Assembly: GCF_001997295.1 (NCBI RefSeq)
Contig: NZ_CP019605.1
Location: 2,604,001-2,668,000, forward strand
DNA from: Tessaracoccus flavus
Lineage (GTDB): Bacteria; Actinomycetota; Actinomycetes; Propionibacteriales; Propionibacteriaceae
Direction: 5' to 3'
DNA: 64,000 nucleotides
Shown here: positions 1 to 7,659 of the stretch, piece by piece
Layout of the letters: every line of letters begins with the position of its first letter
How positions within the stretch are numbered: the stretch's first letter is position 1
Position numbers and translations under genes: made by a program
Notes under the pieces: model-generated
The model's input: only the letters and a program-made list of their open reading frames with translations
Database searches by the model: none
Told to the model about the DNA's origin: nothing

Positions 1-614
1 TGGCAGTCGTCGAACACGCCGTCGACGGCGATGTTGACGATGCGCTCGTCGTCGATGGAGAACATCTGCGCCTGCTGGAACGGGGTCATCCGGCCGCGCG
101 GCGACAGCATGAACACGTGGACGCCGGGCTTGTCCTTGAGCGCGTACTCCGCGGAGGAGCCGGTGTCGCCGCTGGTGGCGCCGACGATCGTGATGGTCTC
201 GCCGCGCCGGGCAAGCTCGTAGGCGAACAGCTCCCCGAGCAGCTGCATCGCCATGTCCTTGAACGCCGCCGACGGTCCGTTGCTGAGGTGGGCCAGCCAC
301 AGCCCGTCGCTCAGTCGGGTGACCGGGACGACGGCGGGGTCGAGGAACTTGACGGGGTCGTAGGCCCGGGTGACGATCCCGCGCAGGTCGGCCTCGGGGA
401 TGTCGTCGACGAACAGGCGGACGATCTCGAACGCCAACGCGGAGTACCCCTGGTGTGCGAGTAGCTCGCGCCAGGTCTCCAGCGTCGCGGCGTCAACCTG
501 GGGGTAGGACTCCGGCAGGTAGAGGCCGCCGTCGGCGGCGAGCCCTTCAAGCAGGATGTCGCTGAACCCCTTGCCGGCACGGCCTTCGGTGTCGCGAGTG
601 GAGATGTAGCGCAT
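1..614 (-). CDS. thrC: Threonine synthase, N-terminal part (C-terminus beyond the window)
   Basis: PLP-dependent enzyme of the cytosol that turns O-phosphohomoserine into threonine. From the ATG at 614 the frame reads MRYISTRDTEGRAGKGF, then LLEGLAADGGLYLPE, the usual start of E. coli-type threonine synthases. AAFKDMA (Lys near residue 119) is the PLP-lysine motif, and VGATSGDTGSSAEYA is the glycine/serine-rich cofactor-phosphate loop. About 204 residues are visible and the rest lies left of base 1. The start is set by homology and by a -10 box at 621-626 placed six bases before the ATG, so the mRNA is probably leaderless. No amino-acid attenuator is visible upstream. Confidence 0.93.
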   Translation of the reverse strand, partial: MRYISTRDTEGRAGKGFSDILLEGLAADGGLYLPESYPQVDAATLETWRELLAHQGYSALAFEIVRLFVDDIPEADLRGIVTRAYDPVKFLDPAVVPVTRLSDGLWLAHLSNGPSAAFKDMAMQLLGELFAYELARRGETITIVGATSGDTGSSAEYALKDKPGVHVFMLSPRGRMTPFQQAQMFSIDDERIVNIAVDGVFDDC

Positions 615-620
615 GGGCGC

Positions 621-626
621 AGTCTA
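621..626 (-). promoter_or_regulatory. -10 box TAGACT for leaderless thrC
   Basis: TAGACT on the minus strand lies exactly six bases before the thrC ATG. The transcript would start at or next to the start codon. Confidence 0.6.
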
Positions 627-701
627 GTTTCCCTCCACGGACCTGAGATTCATGGTCCCGGCCGTGGTCACCCAGCGCCTGGTCACCCGGGGGGGGGTGA
701 G

Positions 702-781
702 TTGAGCAAGTGAGATGGGTCAACGTCGCGACACGCCGGTGCAACAGCGTTGCGATTCGTTCACCCATCTCATTTGCTCAA
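702..781. repeat. 80-bp palindromic element, copy 1
   Basis: An 80-bp unit with 19-bp terminal inverted arms (TTGAGCAAGTGAGATGGGT and its near-complement). The inner part contains GCGACACGCCGGTG and a short GCAAC/GTTGC palindrome. A second copy of identical length lies at 31252-31331. It fills the 614-815 gap between thrC and the 3' end of the next minus-strand gene. There is no coding capacity, so it is likely a REP/BIME-like or non-autonomous mobile element. Confidence 0.85.
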
Positions 782-814
782 CTCCCTTTCCCGCCCAGGC
801 CGGAACCGCGGCGC

Positions 815-2518
815 TCACCCCGACTTGTCGACGGCGAAGGCGCGGGGGCCGTCGGGACCCGGGACGACGACGACGTCCTGGCCGGCGTGGCCGTCCAGGG
901 CTGCGGCCAGCGCTTCGGGGTCCCACTCGGGCCCCTCCTCGTCGAGGATCCGCCACGCAGTGATGGGTGCTCCGAGATCCCGGGTCACATCCGCGCCGGA
1001 CCACCCGATGAGCAGGACCGAGCGGGGGACGGCGGTGCTCGACGACGTCGCCCGGCTGAGCGCACGCTCACCCCGCACGAGCACCGCGTGGTACAGCGCC
1101 ACTGCCGCAGCGGCAAGGAGGACCCCCAGCCCGTAGCGGATCGACCTGAGCGTCGCGAGTCCGAGCTGCCCCGCGATGAGGTCCTGGATCACCGTGAAAG
1201 CCACCATGATGAGCGCGACGATCGCCGCGATGGCGGAGACGCCCAGTACGACCGCAAGGTAGACACGCCGGGACGGGGACGACGCCTCCGACGGCGGGTC
1301 CGCCACGTAGGCGCGCTGCGCCATCGCCCAGTGGAGCCACCACACAGGCGTGCCCACGAGCAGCAGCGTCACTGCGGCCAGCAGGGTGTTGACCATCGAC
1401 ATGCCGATGTCCACCCCCGGCGTGACCGCCTCGAGCAGCGCCACGACGACGGTGCCGACACCTGCCGCGGATGCGACGAGGGCGAGCCCGGCGACCAGGT
1501 ACTCATAGACCCGACGCACCTCCGGCCGCCCGGTGACCTGCCCGAGGATCGTGCGGTGGTACCACCACAGAACGGCGCCGATCACGAGCGCCGCGAGTTG
1601 CGTGGGGGCCGAAGCGAAGTGGTGCGCGGCCGTCGCCGTCGCGGGCTCCCCCAGGAACCACACCAGCACACTCCACAGCAGCATCGTGCCAGCGACGAGC
1701 CCGACGACGAGTCCCCCGCCGACGCCGAACAGCAGGACCAGCGTGAGCCAGATGGTTTCCCGCGGACGCCGGGCGCCGTGGAGCAGCCAGTACCACGCCC
1801 AGACCGCAGCGCCCGATGCGAAGACCGCTCCAGCCTCGGCGAGCGTCAGCGCGGGGCTGCCGATGATGGCGGTGCGCAGGATCAGGACATCAAGGGCCGA
1901 CCCCAGCAGGTAGATCGCGCCGCCAGCAGCCAGCGCCAGCCCGACGAGGGACCCGCCGAGAATGTGCAGACCGTCGCGGCCGTCGGCCAGCAGCCAGCGC
2001 GCCCACGCCCAGTGCAGGAACCAGACGGCACCCCACACGAAAAGGGCTCCCGCGGCGTCGGCGTCGAAGGCCAGCTCTCCCAACAGTTCTCGAAGGACTC
2101 CCTGGAGGGACACGGCGGCCGCCACGAGCGCCACGAGGCTCATCAGCGTGACATAGACCGCGGCCCACGCCGAGGCGTGCTCTTCGGTCTCGGAGCGCTG
2201 CTGCCGGAAGCTATACCACCCCAGCAGGCCCGCGGCCGGCGCTCCGACCACGACGAAGGACCACGCCTGGGCCAGCTGGTACTCGTTGTCCTCCCAGCCC
2301 TCGGGGCGCGCGCCCAGCAGCCTGCCGATCAGCTCGGCGGCGCCGACGGCGAACACGATCACCAGAGCGAACAGGATGAGGTACTGGAAGAACCGGCGCA
2401 CGCTGCGGGGGTCCAGACCCGCGCCCGCGGAGCGGTGGCGGACCGCGGACGAGGCGAAACCGCCGAGGCCGAGCACGAGCCCCAGCACGACGATGATGAC
2501 GAGTGCGCCGGTAATCAT
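815..2518 (-). CDS. Polytopic membrane protein with repeated DUF5671-like units
   Basis: A 567-residue integral membrane protein of unknown function. It is built from about four or five similar blocks of two to three membrane segments. Each block begins with an Arg-Arg-aromatic motif such as RRFFQYLILF, RRVYEYLVAG or SRRVYLAVVL, the pattern of the DUF5671 family (family name from recall). Linkers carry conserved Trp/His pairs (WWYHR, WWLHWAMA). The hydrophilic C-terminal tail after about residue 490 includes VLLIGWSGADVTRDLG. The ATG at 2518 is preferred over the upstream in-frame start because it begins the first membrane helix and lies seven bases after the stop of the upstream gene, which implies one transcript. 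Role not assignable. Confidence 0.75.
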   Translation of the reverse strand: MITGALVIIVVLGLVLGLGGFASSAVRHRSAGAGLDPRSVRRFFQYLILFALVIVFAVGAAELIGRLLGARPEGWEDNEYQLAQAWSFVVVGAPAAGLLGWYSFRQQRSETEEHASAWAAVYVTLMSLVALVAAAVSLQGVLRELLGELAFDADAAGALFVWGAVWFLHWAWARWLLADGRDGLHILGGSLVGLALAAGGAIYLLGSALDVLILRTAIIGSPALTLAEAGAVFASGAAVWAWYWLLHGARRPRETIWLTLVLLFGVGGGLVVGLVAGTMLLWSVLVWFLGEPATATAAHHFASAPTQLAALVIGAVLWWYHRTILGQVTGRPEVRRVYEYLVAGLALVASAAGVGTVVVALLEAVTPGVDIGMSMVNTLLAAVTLLLVGTPVWWLHWAMAQRAYVADPPSEASSPSRRVYLAVVLGVSAIAAIVALIMVAFTVIQDLIAGQLGLATLRSIRYGLGVLLAAAAVALYHAVLVRGERALSRATSSSTAVPRSVLLIGWSGADVTRDLGAPITAWRILDEEGPEWDPEALAAALDGHAGQDVVVVPGPDGPRAFAVDKSG

Positions 2519-2525
2519 GGTGGCC

Positions 2526-2954
2526 TCACTTGCACATGTAGATGGGCCACGGTTCGCCGGTGACAAGCCAGCGCCCGTCGTCGAACCGCAGCGTGAAGGA
2601 CTCGCGGTGAGCCCAGGCGTCGAAGAGACCCTGCCCGTGTTCGGTGATCTCGACGACGACGGTGGCGGTCTCGCCCGTCGCCTCGGCGTTGACGATCGAC
2701 AGCGACGCGCGGGAAGGCCGATACATCTGCGACAGCTGCTCGGAGGTGCAGCCGAGCGCGGGGTCGAGCAGGTCCTCGACTACGTCGTGGTCCTGGCTGA
2801 CGACCGCCGTGATGTAGGCCTCGGTGGTGCCCGCCGGCGTCGAGAGGTCGGCCGTCCGCGGCGAGCGGGAGGTCCCGATCACCGCCGCAACGACGGCGAG
2901 AATGACGACGAGCGCGGCAACCACGCCGAGCACCAGGTTGGACCGACTGGGCAT
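2526..2954 (-). CDS. Small membrane-anchored protein, NTF2/lumazine-binding-like
   Basis: A 142-residue protein with a single N-terminal membrane helix (VLGVVAALVVILAVVAAVIG) followed by an extracytoplasmic domain of about 110 residues. The domain pattern (TTEAYITAVVSQDHDVVEDLLDP, then short beta strands ending in DDGRWLVTGEPW) resembles the NTF2-like or Mce-associated small domains of actinobacteria, though I cannot name a family with certainty. It is the first gene of a two-gene operon with the DUF5671-like gene. The ATG has no Shine-Dalgarno but a -10-like box six bases upstream, consistent with a leaderless mRNA. Confidence 0.7.
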   Translation of the reverse strand: MPSRSNLVLGVVAALVVILAVVAAVIGTSRSPRTADLSTPAGTTEAYITAVVSQDHDVVEDLLDPALGCTSEQLSQMYRPSRASLSIVNAEATGETATVVVEITEHGQGLFDAWAHRESFTLRFDDGRWLVTGEPWPIYMCK

Positions 2955-2960
2955 GTGTCC

Positions 2961-2966
2961 AGTATC
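2961..2966 (-). promoter_or_regulatory. -10 box GATACT for the 2526-2954 gene
   Basis: GATACT on the minus strand ends six bases before the ATG at 2954, the leaderless spacing seen at many genes in this window. Confidence 0.45.
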
Positions 2967-3038
2967 CCCCCGTCAGGAAGGGATCGCGCACGGCGCGCCC
3001 GGCTCCAGTCAGCGCGGCGTCGCGGCACGACCCTCGAT

Positions 3039-3117
3039 ACGGTCGCTCGTCCCTCGCTCCCTACTCGGGGAGACGTAGAAACGGTCGCTCGTCCCTCGCT
3101 CCCTACTCGGGGAGGCG
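3039..3117. repeat. 42-bp repeat, one full and one partial unit
   Basis: ACGGTCGCTCGTCCCTCGCT recurs with a 42-bp period (3039 and 3081), each followed by CCCTACTCGGGGAG. It ends immediately against the stop codon of the mannosyltransferase gene. The same family in the other orientation appears at 56821-56930, and degenerate copies occur near 35120 and 37830. Confidence 0.85.
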
Positions 3118-4548
3118 TCAAGCCGGCAGCGGGGAGACGTCGCGGCGGACCATCAGCCTCCAGAGAAGCAGCAGAGGCACGCCGACGATGAGCATCGACA
3201 CGTACGGCGGCAGCAGGTCCTGCAGCGCGGGCAGGAGCGCAAAAGCGGCGACGGCCACCTGCCACCAGCGGTGCCAGCGGGGTCCCACCCGCACGAACGG
3301 GTAGAGCGGCAGAAGCCAGGTGAGGTACCACGGCTGCAGGGCTGGCGCGGCCAGGCAGAACACCGCCACCACCGCAGCGGCGAACACCCACGGACGGCCC
3401 CGGGCGTCGCCCTTCGGCCCGAACTTCACCCACGCGAGGATCACGCCCACGATGATCAGCATGGTCGACAGCAGCCCCACCGACCCGTTGGCGACCTCCT
3501 CCGAGACGATCTCGCGGTAACGGAGGAACGACGCCAGCCAGGACAACGGCGCGTTGCTCGTCGCCTCGATCGGGCTGCCGGCGGTGTCATTGCTCCAGCC
3601 GAAGCCATGACCGAGAGACGTCAGCACGAAGGTCGCCACCGTCACCGAGCCTGGCACCACCGCCACTGCGGCCAACCGCCACCAGCCCGCCACCCGCGGA
3701 TACCGGAGCGACCACGCGACCGCGACCACCCCGAGGCCGAAGAGCGCCGCGGACTGCTTGATACCCATCGCGAGCCCCAGCAGGACACCGGCGACGACGA
3801 GGCCGCGCCACCCGCGCCAGCCGAGGTCGGTCACCGCCAGGAACGCGGCGACGCCCAGCGCGACCATCAGCGCGTCGTTGTGCACGCCGCCCACCCACTG
3901 CACGAGCATGATCGGGTTCAGCAGACCTGCCCACAGCACCAGACGCTCGTCCACCCCGAAGCGACGCGCCAACCGCGGCAACACGAGAGCCAGAATCACC
4001 AGCGCCGCGACGTTCGGGAGCCGGAGCGCCACCGTCGTCCAGTAGAGGTCGGCGTCGGTGAGCCGCGAGAGCCAGCCGAACAGGTCCAGCGAGAGCCCGG
4101 GGTAGACCGACGTGGTCTCGTGCCAGTGCACGCCGACGAGCAGCCCCGGCTCCCCCGCCTGACCGATCGGCGTCGTGTAGGGGTCGCGGCCCTGGTTGAC
4201 GAGCCATCCAGCCGCCCCGTAGGCGTAGGCGTCGCGCGAGTGCATCGGCAGCGCGAACAGCATGGGCAGCGACCACAGCGCCGCCGTCACCAGCGGCCGG
4301 CGCCACCGAGGGCCCAACTGCCACCACGCCAGCAGCAGCACAGCGTGCAACGGCAACGTCGCCACCGGCCGCCACCAACTGGCGGGTGTCTCAAGCAGCC
4401 CGTCGGCGTCGGCCGCCAGCACTCCGACGAGCAGCGCTACCGCGCAGAGCCCCACCGCGACCCACAGCCAGGGGGCCGTCGGGCCGCTCGGGGCCGATCT
4501 CACGGAGGGAACGCGCACGGGGTCTCGTTTCGTTGTCTTGAGCCGCAC
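3118..4548 (-). CDS. mptB: Polyprenol-phosphomannose alpha-1,6-mannosyltransferase (MptB type)
   Basis: A GT-C-fold membrane glycosyltransferase that would extend the mannan backbone of lipoglycans (lipomannan/lipoarabinomannan type) on the outer face of the membrane, using polyprenyl-phosphomannose. It has 476 residues and about a dozen hydrophobic segments. The first extracytoplasmic loop has HSRDAYAYGAAGWLVNQGRD with the acidic catalytic residue, and GGVHNDALMVALGVAAFLAV is a hallmark of the MptA/MptB family. The start is GTG at 4548, with a -10-like TACGCT only three bases upstream, so a slightly downstream start is possible. It diverges from the VOC gene. The 3' end abuts a tandem repeat. 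Family assignment is firm; the precise acceptor is inferred. Confidence 0.8.
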   Translation of the reverse strand: MRLKTTKRDPVRVPSVRSAPSGPTAPWLWVAVGLCAVALLVGVLAADADGLLETPASWWRPVATLPLHAVLLLAWWQLGPRWRRPLVTAALWSLPMLFALPMHSRDAYAYGAAGWLVNQGRDPYTTPIGQAGEPGLLVGVHWHETTSVYPGLSLDLFGWLSRLTDADLYWTTVALRLPNVAALVILALVLPRLARRFGVDERLVLWAGLLNPIMLVQWVGGVHNDALMVALGVAAFLAVTDLGWRGWRGLVVAGVLLGLAMGIKQSAALFGLGVVAVAWSLRYPRVAGWWRLAAVAVVPGSVTVATFVLTSLGHGFGWSNDTAGSPIEATSNAPLSWLASFLRYREIVSEEVANGSVGLLSTMLIIVGVILAWVKFGPKGDARGRPWVFAAAVVAVFCLAAPALQPWYLTWLLPLYPFVRVGPRWHRWWQVAVAAFALLPALQDLLPPYVSMLIVGVPLLLLWRLMVRRDVSPLPA

Positions 4549-4642
4549 CAGCGTACCGCCGAGCCCCTGCCCAGCACGCGCCGAAGACGACGCTCTCCCG
4601 CATTGACTACTTTCGACGGGGTCCGCGACGAGGTCCGCAAGC

Positions 4643-4648
4643 TACGCT
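4643..4648 (+). promoter_or_regulatory. -10 box TACGCT for the VOC-NDH-2 operon
   Basis: TACGCT followed by six bases and the ATG at 4655 predicts a leaderless operon mRNA. Confidence 0.55.
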
Positions 4649-4654
4649 GATCAG

Positions 4655-5035
4655 ATGGAGTTGAAGATGTGCAGCCTGCACGTAACCGATCCCGACCTCG
4701 CCTACCGCTTCTACACCGATGTGCTGGGCTTCGAGACGATGATCGCCATGCCCGAGCACCACGTCTACGTCGTGGCGGGCAAGGGTCAGACCACCGGCCT
4801 CCTGCTGGAGCCGAGCGACCACCCCGTCGCCAGGGCCTACATGGACGGTCTGCGCGCGGAGAACCTCCCCGCCCTCGTGGTCGGCACCGACGACCTCGAC
4901 GCAGCGATCGACCGGCTCAAGGCGGCGGGCGTGCGGTTCGTCGGCGAGCGGTTCAGCGACCCGTCCGGCACCGCCATCAACTTCGACGACGGCGTCGGCA
5001 ACCTGATCCAGCTGCACGAAGGGGCGAGCGCATGA
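4655..5035 (+). CDS. VOC (glyoxalase/bleomycin-resistance fold) protein
   Basis: A 126-residue single-domain vicinal-oxygen-chelate protein with two beta-alpha-beta-beta-beta modules. The first is KMCSLHVTDPDLAYRFYTDV with metal-ligand candidate His9. The second is ENLPALVVGTDDLDAAIDRL and ends FDDGVGNLIQLHE with a C-terminal Glu ligand candidate. Substrate unknown. Its stop overlaps the ATG of the NADH dehydrogenase gene by ATGA, so translation is coupled. A leaderless start is indicated by the -10 box at 4643. Such small VOC proteins may act in lyase, isomerase or sequestration reactions; nothing here discriminates. Confidence 0.85.
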   Translation: MELKMCSLHVTDPDLAYRFYTDVLGFETMIAMPEHHVYVVAGKGQTTGLLLEPSDHPVARAYMDGLRAENLPALVVGTDDLDAAIDRLKAAGVRFVGERFSDPSGTAINFDDGVGNLIQLHEGASA

Positions 5036-6396
5036 CCAGACACCGCGTCGTCATCATCGGCTCCGGCTTCGGGGGCCTGTTCGCCGCGAAGGCGCTCAAG
5101 CACGCCGACGTGGATGTGACGCTCATCGCGCGCACCACCCACCACCTCTTCCAACCGCTGCTCTACCAGGTGGCCACCGGCATGCTGTCCGAGGGCGACA
5201 TCGCCCCGGCCACGAGGGAACTGCTGCGCCGCCATCGCAACACCACCGTGCTGCTCGGTCTCGTCGAGGACATCGACCTGGCGAACCGCGTGGTCAAGTG
5301 GCGGTTCCACGACGACGAGAAGGAGACCCCCTACGACTCGCTGATCGTCGCGTCGGGCGCCGGGCAGTCGTACTTCGGCAACCAGCACTTCTCCACCTTC
5401 GCGCCCGGCATGAAGACCATCGACGACGCCCTCGAGCTGCGCGCCAGGATCTTCAACGCGTTCGAAGTGGCCGAGTTCACCACCGACCCCGACGAGCGAC
5501 GCCGCCTTCTCACCTTCGTCGTCGTCGGCGCTGGCCCCACGGGCGTCGAAATGGCCGGCCAGATCCGTGAGCTTGCCGCCGGCACCCTCAACAACGAGTT
5601 CCGTTCCATCGACCCCGCCGAGGCGCGCGTCATCCTCATCGACGGCGCCGATCAGGTACTACCGCCGTTCGGGCCCAAGCTCGGCGCGGCCACCCAGGAA
5701 ACGCTGGAGGACCTCGGCGTCGAGATCATCCTGGGCGCGCTGGTCACCGACCTCGACGGCACGTCGGTGACGTACAAGACGAAGGACGGCGAGCTCCACA
5801 CGATCGACTCGGTCTGCAAGGTGTGGGCCGCGGGCGTCCAGGGCAGCGAGCTGGGCCAGGTGCTCGCCGACCAGTCGGAGGCGACGCTCGACCGCGCGGG
5901 TCGCGTCGTCGTCGATGAGGACCTCAGCCTGCCGGGACACCCCGAGGTGTTCGTCGTCGGCGACCTCATGTCGGTCCCCGGCGTGCCCGGCGTGGCGCAG
6001 GGTGCCATCCAGGGCGCGCGCCATGCGGTCAAGAAGATCCGTGCCCGCGTCGAGGGCGCCCCGGACCCCGGCCCGTTCCGCTACCGCGACAAGGGATCGA
6101 TGGCCACCATCTCGAAATTCGCCGCCGTCGCGATGATCGGGAAGCTGCGGCTCACCGGCTTCATCGCCTGGGTGGCGTGGCTGTTCCTGCATCTGCTCTA
6201 CATCGCCGGCTTCAAGCAGCGCATCACGACGCTGGTGAGCTGGGCCATCACCTTCATCTCCGGCGGGCGGGCGCAGCGTGTGGTGACCAACCAGCAGATG
6301 GTGGGACGCCTCGCCCTCGAGAGGCTCGGAGCCCGCAGCTCTGGCAAGCTGTTCCGCGGCAGCACCGCCGACGAACAACCCCCGGGAGACAAATGA
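5032..6396 (+). CDS. ndh: Type II NADH:quinone oxidoreductase (NDH-2)
   Basis: A 454-residue FAD flavoprotein that passes electrons from NADH to menaquinone without pumping protons, bound to the inner membrane face. The N-terminal dinucleotide motif is VVIIGSGFGGLFAAKAL, followed by FQPLLYQVATG. The second Rossmann motif is FVVVGAGPTGVEMAGQI. FVVGDLMSVPGVPGVAQGAI is the C-terminal FAD-binding signature. The last 80 residues hold an amphipathic/hydrophobic anchor (LTGFIAWVAWLFLHLLYI). ATGA overlaps occur at both ends, with the VOC gene before it and DoxX after it, forming a tight operon. Length is normal for the family. Confidence 0.93.
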   Translation: MTRHRVVIIGSGFGGLFAAKALKHADVDVTLIARTTHHLFQPLLYQVATGMLSEGDIAPATRELLRRHRNTTVLLGLVEDIDLANRVVKWRFHDDEKETPYDSLIVASGAGQSYFGNQHFSTFAPGMKTIDDALELRARIFNAFEVAEFTTDPDERRRLLTFVVVGAGPTGVEMAGQIRELAAGTLNNEFRSIDPAEARVILIDGADQVLPPFGPKLGAATQETLEDLGVEIILGALVTDLDGTSVTYKTKDGELHTIDSVCKVWAAGVQGSELGQVLADQSEATLDRAGRVVVDEDLSLPGHPEVFVVGDLMSVPGVPGVAQGAIQGARHAVKKIRARVEGAPDPGPFRYRDKGSMATISKFAAVAMIGKLRLTGFIAWVAWLFLHLLYIAGFKQRITTLVSWAITFISGGRAQRVVTNQQMVGRLALERLGARSSGKLFRGSTADEQPPGDK

Positions 6397-6902
6397 TGGC
6401 ACCGTTCCTCAGGTTCATCCGAGACTTCGCTCTGCTGGTCACGCGGATCATCGTCGGCGTCACGCTGGTGGCCCACGGCTGGCACCGCTGGCAGGTCACG
6501 GGGCTCGAGGAACAGATGGACATCATCGCCGAGGTCGGCCTGCCCAGCGCCTACGGCCTCGCCGTGGCCACGGTCGCCTTCGAGATCATCGGCGGCATTC
6601 TGCTCATCTTCGGTCTGGCCACTCCTCTGGTCGGGCTCGGCATGCTGGTGCTCAACGCCGCGATCATCCTCACCACGAAGGCCGATAGCGGGTTCTACGC
6701 GCACGAGAACGGGTGGGAGTACAACGCCGTCCAGGCAGGGGTCGGGCTGATCCTCCTGGCGTTCGGCTCCGGCCGCGCCGGCCTCGACCACCTCTTCATC
6801 CGGCCCCGCGACGAGGACGGCGTGCTCATCAGCCCCGCGCCGCCGCCACGGCAACCGCCCCCCGCCGCCGCCGACGACGACACACAGCCGCCTCACAGCT
6901 GA
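6393..6902 (+). CDS. DoxX-family membrane protein
   Basis: A 169-residue protein with four hydrophobic helices typical of DoxX (LLVTRIIVGVTLVAHGWHRW; AVATVAFEIIGGILLIFG; LGMLVLNAAIILTT; AGVGLILLAFGSGRAGLDHL). It ends in a cytoplasmic Pro-rich acidic tail (PPPRQPPPAAADDD). Actinobacterial DoxX proteins can form membrane oxidoreductase complexes; co-transcription with NDH-2 suggests a redox-linked role here, which is inference. The start at 6393 overlaps the NDH-2 stop; a second ATG directly follows, so either could be used. Confidence 0.85.
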   Translation: MMAPFLRFIRDFALLVTRIIVGVTLVAHGWHRWQVTGLEEQMDIIAEVGLPSAYGLAVATVAFEIIGGILLIFGLATPLVGLGMLVLNAAIILTTKADSGFYAHENGWEYNAVQAGVGLILLAFGSGRAGLDHLFIRPRDEDGVLISPAPPPRQPPPAAADDDTQPPHS

Positions 6903-6942
6903 CTCATAGCGCGGCCCGTGGATCCCGTGGCACAGTGGCACC

Positions 6943-7659
6943 ATGGCTAGCCTCACCCGCCCCGACGGCACCCCGATCCGCGTGCTCGCCGTCGACGACG
7001 AACCGAGCCTCATCGAGCTGCTGTCCATGGCCATGCGCTACGAGGGCTGGGACGTCACCACCGCCGCGACCGGCGGCGACGCCGTCCGCGCGGCCCGCGA
7101 GACGCATCCCGACGCGCTGGTCCTCGACATCATGTTGCCCGACTTCGACGGCCTCGAGGTGATGCGCCGCATCCGCGCCGAGCAGCCCGACGTTCCCGTG
7201 ATCTTCCTCACCGCGAAGGACGGGGTCACCGACCGGATCGCGGGCCTGACCGCCGGCGGCGACGACTACGTCACCAAGCCCTTCTCGCTCGAGGAGCTCA
7301 TCGCCCGGCTGCGTGGGCTGCTGCGCCGGTCGGGCGCGACCACGGCCCGGCCCGACACCCAGCTCGTCGTCGGGGATCTCATCCTCGACGAGGAGTCCCG
7401 CGAGGTGACGCGGGCCGGGGAACCGATCTCATTGACCGCCACCGAATTCGAGCTCCTGCGTTTCCTCATGCGCAACCCGAAGCGGGTGCTCTCCAAGGCG
7501 CAGATCCTCGACCGGGTCTGGAACTACGACTTCGGCGGCCAGGCCAACGTGGTGGAGCTCTACATCTCGTACCTGCGCAAGAAGATCGACGCCAACCGCG
7601 AGCCGATGATCCACACGATGCGTGGTGCCGGGTACGTGCTGCGGCCCGCGGTCTCATGA
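6943..7659 (+). CDS. OmpR/PhoB-family response regulator
   Basis: A 238-residue two-domain regulator. The receiver domain (about 14-125) has the acidic pocket RVLAVDDEPS, phospho-acceptor Asp62 in LVLDIMLPD, and Lys in VTKPFSLEEL. The winged-helix DNA-binding domain (about 140-236) ends in NVVELYISYLRKKID and IHTMRGAGYVLRP. The stop overlaps the kinase ATG by ATGA, so the pair is translated together. It resembles actinobacterial MprA/TrcR-type regulators; signal and targets are unknown. The gap of only 40 bases after doxX leaves open whether it has its own promoter. A CACAGT box six bases before the ATG fits weakly. Confidence 0.92.
   Translation: MASLTRPDGTPIRVLAVDDEPSLIELLSMAMRYEGWDVTTAATGGDAVRAARETHPDALVLDIMLPDFDGLEVMRRIRAEQPDVPVIFLTAKDGVTDRIAGLTAGGDDYVTKPFSLEELIARLRGLLRRSGATTARPDTQLVVGDLILDEESREVTRAGEPISLTATEFELLRFLMRNPKRVLSKAQILDRVWNYDFGGQANVVELYISYLRKKIDANREPMIHTMRGAGYVLRPAVS

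Noticed and set aside
710..2563. Long plus-strand open frame antisense to the DUF5671-like gene
   Set aside because: It is rich in Arg, Asp and His with no domain or start signal, the usual antisense shadow in GC-rich DNA; the minus strand encodes clear membrane helices.
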